Source: Desulfobacterales bacterium (GTDB lineage: Bacteria > Desulfobacterota > Desulfobacteria > Desulfobacterales > Desulfobacteraceae). From it: DNA of 10,700 nucleotides. The notes below the pieces were generated by a model that had not been told where the DNA came from, searched no databases, and saw nothing but the letters and a program-made list of their open reading frames with translations. The stretch lies in the NCBI GenBank assembly GCA_022361095.1, contig JAKSBO010001171.1, forward strand, positions 1 to 10,700. Reading direction: 5' to 3'. The position numbers were made by a program, and so were the translations under genes. This document shows positions 8,801 to 10,700 of this stretch, one piece after another. The number at the start of each line of letters is the position of its first letter. The first letter of the stretch is position 1.

Positions 8801-9613
8801 CGTCTCCCCCAAAATCCCCGTAACAGACCCGTTTGCATCAAACCCAACACCCGGCATCCCGGCACGGATACGTATATCGGAGATGTTATCCTTATCGATT
8901 TCGGCCTGGGCATCAAAGGTATCAAGGGCAAAATCCATATCCCGGAACCCCAGATGGCCGCCGGCCAGGGACACTTTAGCCGAAACAGTAAGGCCGGCCA
9001 GTTTAAAGCCGGTCGCGTCAACGGACAACGCCGGAAGATCAGCACTGAATTGCGGGGCGGTTACTTTTATATGGGCCTGGTTTACCTTGAATTTACGAAC
9101 CCATAAATCCATGCCCGGTGATTCATCGGACCCGGGCGCCTTGGTCTCCGCCGGCACCCCGTTACCGGCAACCAGGGCCGACACAATATCAATATCCCCC
9201 TGTTCCGACATCCCGATATCAAGTACGGGCTTGTCAATCAAAATTCGGGTCAGTTCAATTTTCTGCCGGGTCAACGCCGGCCAGTCAACCGTGGCCGCCA
9301 CCAGGGAGACACCGGCCAGTTCCTTACCGGAAGCGTCTTTCAGGCGAACCCCGGAAATCTGCACCCTGCCCGCCCTAAGATCCAGGCGGCACCGTTCCCA
9401 TGACAGGGTACCGGGAATGGCCTTGTTGACCTGCTTTTGGATAAAGGCCTGGACAGGCCGGGTCTCAATCAAAAAAGGCATAGCAACCACCAGCCCGGCC
9501 ACCAGGCAAACACCCGGTAAACATGTAAAAAAAACAGCCTGAAACCAGCGTTTTTGGAAAAATTGACCGGGACTGGGCGTTGCGTTGGAAGGGGAATTTG
9601 TGGGCACTGCCAT
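5831..9613 (-). CDS. tamB: TamB, inner-membrane-anchored envelope-spanning protein (AsmA-like, C-terminal TamB/DUF490 domain)
   Basis: At 1260 residues it is almost the same length as E. coli TamB. A Pro/Ser-rich cytoplasmic tail (1-25) precedes one membrane segment (about 27-49, no cleavage site evident), then an AsmA-like start (about 50-150). A very long region of alternating beta strands follows, which in the family forms a hydrophobic groove across the periplasm. The C-terminal TamB domain is recognisable in residues of about 920-1260 (for example GTAYAP, FEITEGAIDFINP and LSLIAFGKT), ending in YRLEFR. A G-x-[LI]-x-x-P turn motif recurs at about residues 310, 530, 634, 731, 768, 869 and 1053. 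The family works with TamA and has been implicated in outer-membrane protein assembly and phospholipid transport. The ATG at 9611-9613 has only a weak TAGG site upstream. tamA follows after 2 nt. Confidence 0.92.
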   Translation of the reverse strand: MAVPTNSPSNATPSPGQFFQKRWFQAVFFTCLPGVCLVAGLVVAMPFLIETRPVQAFIQKQVNKAIPGTLSWERCRLDLRAGRVQISGVRLKDASGKELAGVSLVAATVDWPALTRQKIELTRILIDKPVLDIGMSEQGDIDIVSALVAGNGVPAETKAPGSDESPGMDLWVRKFKVNQAHIKVTAPQFSADLPALSVDATGFKLAGLTVSAKVSLAGGHLGFRDMDFALDTFDAQAEIDKDNISDIRIRAGMPGVGFDANGSVTGILGETVSDITATLDVQTPLAAKRLGLPADLVQGNGRINLTVKGNIDNPVGGIRFTFGRGRINKTAVSGIHVHAGLENRHVTLSDGRIDLPAGTIPFTGNVDLSKTFPKGFTSAMAGLDTLAYAFFLNPDSLAIEALELGENNPEGKVSARVRVRGQGVVPGEISARADLDVTVHDLTLPRMSGPARVQLKAGAELEKTRLTLTGLTLDGPGMTGTGAFRVDMPGFDAKAMTMTGNLDLDVADISVPLSLAGQKGSGRAGVHAVVNGALPAPDLTLDINAENLFSNGFRADEVRCRARMDKGLLRIHEVRLRRNQGVLHGRGTLALGGKTGQDHAMDLTADFSRLDPAELAPDLGALGIFSGKITGTGSLEKPNIQVALWGRNPGFKTYKLDNIEAKLRFADDILTFDRARLQKNNAFLDISGQVNTANNTLDVRAFIPETDLKGVDPAADERLASGRLGLDISARGSLFAPDISGHINARDVRLPNAPDMAADANAAIEVHGSLDNPESLQASVHISRFALAQQEQELIRIENAAALVKNGRFTLDPVPLRLMDKGGLILSASGGIKGELAAEVSGSLPVSLLVPLADGINSAQGDILISLRAAGNIASPDVRGSIEFSDMALGLEALDEPLQKIAGRIVLTPGVIDIQGVTAKLGHGEISLAGNAEMKNGLPDKFKLKLDAVQVPVDVPDTLNMTLDGQLSWAGSMDKSAITGRIDIFEGTYYKDVDLSLISIAARTTKKSRPKAREPGPDFLKTIGLNIYLTRRHAIAVENNLASMTISPDISIRGTAYAPSLDGRAVVDEGTIRFQKAQFEITEGAIDFINPYKIEPEIKLTGETAISIYTITLSVTGTPDDLVLKFSSDLDASDADILSLIAFGKTTDEIGAGSDGGSLSAAAIAKVMLDSLSERIKDTTGLSEVSFSMDHQGDETSVHVGLGADLSRQLSVAYGIDISSGETVHKVTTYYKLLEHLLLSSFQDTSGKLGGELKYRLEFR

Positions 9614-9642
9614 ATTGCCTATGCGGGTTAAGGTTTATCTAA

Positions 9643-9654
9643 CGGCCATGGCCG
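9643..9654. repeat. Perfect 12-bp palindrome upstream of tamB
   Basis: CGGCCATGGCCG is self-complementary and lies 30-41 bp before the tamB start codon. It contains GGCCATG, which also occurs at 9747-9753 and 9759-9765. It may be an operator or a small mRNA-leader hairpin; no regulator can be named. Confidence 0.4.
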
Positions 9655-9672
9655 ACCTGGTCTTTTAACGAG

Positions 9673-9685
9673 GTTGTGCCACAAC
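9673..9685. promoter_or_regulatory. Inverted repeat, possible operator for tamB
   Basis: GTTGTG and CACAAC are perfect 6-bp arms around one central base. The site would overlap the start point predicted from the TATGAT box at 9693-9688 on the minus strand, a common position for a repressor site. I do not recognise a specific regulator motif. Confidence 0.35.
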
Positions 9686-9687
9686 AA

Positions 9688-9717
9688 ATCATAAAAGAAA
9701 CGAATCCGCCAATTCAG
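9688..9717 (-). promoter_or_regulatory. Weak candidate promoter for tamB-tamA
   Basis: On the minus strand TATGAT (9693-9688) matches the -10 consensus at five of six bases. The best upstream hexamer is CTGAAT (9717-9712), 18 nt away, with only three matches to TTGACA. It would give a leader of about 70 nt. The call rests mostly on the -10 box and position. Confidence 0.3.
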
Positions 9718-9786
9718 TATCTTCATAAAGATTAATTTAATTTTTAGGCCATGAGCCCGGCCATGTCAAGGCAGACACAATAGTTT

Positions 9787-9810
9787 GCCGGTGTTGTTAA
9801 AAAACACGGC
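9787..9810. repeat. Bulged hairpin in the divergent intergenic region
   Basis: GCC-G-GTGTT (9787-9795) can pair with AACAC-GGC (9803-9810) around a 7-nt A/T-rich loop, leaving one bulged G. Neither strand shows a U-tract directly after it, so it is not a standard terminator. Its function is unknown. Confidence 0.4.
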
Positions 9811-9908
9811 AGACAGGCCTGCGCTGTTGGCCACCCCGGGGCCGGCAAGCCTTCTCCTGTTTCAGTATACGTTTTTTCAAATTCCCGACTGCGCTGAAAA
9901 GATAAAAA

Positions 9909-9937
9909 TTGACACAGGCCCTATACTCTTCTATAAG
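9909..9937 (+). promoter_or_regulatory. Strong sigma70-type promoter for the TiaS-like gene
   Basis: TTGACA (9909-9914, perfect consensus -35) is followed after exactly 17 nt by TATAAG (9932-9937, five of six). The predicted start is near 9944, giving a leader of about 48 nt before the ATG at 9992. This is the best promoter in the window. Confidence 0.75.
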
Positions 9938-9980
9938 ACTCTGCGCCGGTGTAAAAGCCGCGGTGTTTCAGAAGCATATG

Positions 9981-9987
9981 AAGGAGG
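9981..9987 (+). promoter_or_regulatory. Strong ribosome binding site that sets the TiaS-like start
   Basis: AAGGAGG is an ideal Shine-Dalgarno sequence, 4 nt before the ATG at 9992. It fixes the start and suggests high translation. An ATG at 9978-9980 opens a five-codon frame through the site whose TGA overlaps the gene's ATG. Confidence 0.85.
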
Positions 9988-9991
9988 AGAG

Positions 9992-10700
9992 ATGAGGTAC
10001 TGGATCTGCATGGATGATACAGATATGCCGGGAACAAAGGGAACAGGCTGGCTGGTCCAGGAGATCTGCAGGGAACTTGAGGCTTTTGGGCTGGGGAAAA
10101 GCTCGGCCGTCAGCCGGCACCAGCTCTTTGTTCACAAAGATATTCCATTTACATCTCACAACTCGGCCATGTGCTTTGAAATTGAGCTGGGGGACCAGGA
10201 CCGCCTGACCCCGGTGATGGATCATCTGGTATACTGTCTTGAACCCCGCTCCCAGCCGGGCTCGGATCCGGGCCTGTGTGTGACGGGACCGTTGAAAAAA
10301 GAAGCACAAATGCAGTTATCCGCTTTTGGCGCCAGGGCCAAACAGGCTGTCTGCACCAAGGATGACGCCTATTGCCTTGCCCAAAATCTGGGCATTCACC
10401 TGTCCGAACACGGGGGGACCGGGGACGGCATTATCGGCGCCCTTGCCGGAATAGGCCTGCGGATGACCGGAAATGACGGTCGGTACAGGGGCTGGTATCA
10501 CTTAGGCAATCCGGGAGACATCGTCACCGTGGCGGATTTATGCACCCATCCCTTTATCGACACCGTGGTGCAGGCGGACGGATCGGAACTGCCCCCTTCA
10601 GAAAAGGTGATGATCGGGTCGGAAAAGACCAAGACGGTCAGAATAGGATTTCACCAGGTGGTGACGGCCACGGCCAATGAAACCGCCGAGCAAACCGGAA
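9992..10700 (+). CDS. TiaS-like (tRNA-Ile2 agmatinylcytidine synthetase N-terminal-like) protein, 3' end beyond the window
   Basis: The frame is open for 236 residues to the window edge. It starts MRYWICMDDTD, followed by GTKGTG, resembling the DDTD...CTT nucleotide-binding start of archaeal TiaS, whose kinase domain modifies C34 of tRNA-Ile2. A second conserved block, SRHQLF...IPFTSHNS (residues 41-58), and a Gly-rich GGTGDGIIGALAGIG (141-155) fit the same superfamily. Cysteines occur at 6, 26, 61, 82, 96, 121, 128 and 184 but form no clear zinc motif. The OB-fold and zinc ribbon of full TiaS are not seen in what is visible, so this may be a short stand-alone relative rather than a true TiaS. 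Bacteria normally make the AUA-reading tRNA with TilS (lysidine), so the role here is unknown. It has its own strong promoter and ribosome site, and is divergent from tamB. Codon use looks like that of its neighbours. Confidence 0.75.
   Translation, partial: MRYWICMDDTDMPGTKGTGWLVQEICRELEAFGLGKSSAVSRHQLFVHKDIPFTSHNSAMCFEIELGDQDRLTPVMDHLVYCLEPRSQPGSDPGLCVTGPLKKEAQMQLSAFGARAKQAVCTKDDAYCLAQNLGIHLSEHGGTGDGIIGALAGIGLRMTGNDGRYRGWYHLGNPGDIVTVADLCTHPFIDTVVQADGSELPPSEKVMIGSEKTKTVRIGFHQVVTATANETAEQTG

Larger units (their letters stand above)
9614..9991. other. Divergent intergenic region between tamB and the TiaS-like gene
   Basis: These 378 bp contain no convincing gene on either strand. The half near tamB is AT-rich and holds two short palindromes (9643-9654, 9673-9685) and a weak leftward promoter. 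The middle holds two GGCCATG direct repeats 12 bp apart (9747, 9759), a bulged hairpin (9787-9810) and a GC-rich block (about 9815-9850). The right end holds a strong rightward promoter and ribosome site. No tRNA or known riboswitch was recognised. Confidence 0.7.

Noticed and set aside
8610..9542. 310-residue open frame opposite the start of tamB
   Set aside because: It is antisense to well-supported tamB coding sequence. Its Pro/Arg/Ser-rich product looks like a GC-driven shadow frame.
9815..9850. GC-rich block with CCCCGGGG as a possible terminator
   Set aside because: It has no U-tract on either strand, and the genes on both sides point away from it, so no terminator is expected.
9968..10309. 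113-residue minus-strand frame opposite the TiaS-like gene
   Set aside because: It overlaps the promoter-proximal, motif-bearing plus-strand gene and shows no family motif or ribosome site.
1..10700. CRISPR arrays, insertion sequences, tRNA or rRNA genes, phage or toxin-antitoxin genes
   Set aside because: No regular repeat-spacer pattern, transposase motif or cloverleaf-like sequence was seen on either strand.

Overview
The window looks like chromosomal housekeeping DNA from a Gram-negative bacterium. It encodes an outer-membrane Omp85 protein with a signal peptide and a TamB-type envelope protein. The roughly 50-55% GC composition, the sequence style of the proteins and the mix of genes suggest a sulfate-reducer-like deltaproteobacterium (Desulfobacterota, perhaps Desulfobacteraceae). 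That placement is an inference from impression, not a database result. No mobile element, CRISPR array, rRNA or tRNA was seen.

Layout: (1) Positions 3-1460, plus strand, hold the 3' part of topA (DNA topoisomerase I), from just before the catalytic tyrosine through four C4 zinc ribbons. (2) Positions 1457-2407, minus strand, hold a glutamyl-Q tRNA(Asp) synthetase (gluQ) that converges on topA; the two genes share one CTAG as both stop codons. (3) Positions 2427-2822, minus, hold a small UspA-family protein 19 nt upstream of gluQ. (4) Positions 2823-3047 hold a spacer with a terminator-like hairpin and a possible promoter. (5) Positions 3048-5828, minus, hold a 926-residue Omp85 protein in which I count seven POTRA domains before the barrel. 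(6) Positions 5831-9613, minus, hold a 1260-residue TamB. (7) Positions 9614-9991 are a 378-bp divergent intergenic region with small inverted repeats and a strong sigma70-type promoter facing right. (8) Positions 9992-10700, plus, hold the 5' part of an open frame resembling the N-terminal part of archaeal TiaS (tRNA-Ile2 agmatinylcytidine synthetase). It runs off the window.

How the genes fit together: tamB and tamA are separated by 2 nt and form one transcription unit for a translocation and assembly (TAM) envelope machine. TamB spans the periplasm and TamA sits in the outer membrane. Their order is reversed relative to E. coli tamA-tamB, and the TamA-like protein has many more POTRAs than the three of E. 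coli TamA. uspA and gluQ probably form a second minus-strand unit. gluQ (tRNA-Asp queuosine glutamylation) and the TiaS-like gene both point to tRNA biology, but they are about 7.6 kb apart on opposite strands and no functional link is shown.

The most interesting items are the TiaS-like gene in an otherwise bacterial context, the seven-POTRA TamA-like protein encoded after tamB, and a nearly identical repeat inside the topA zinc-ribbon region. Nothing here is clearly a new defence or mobile system.
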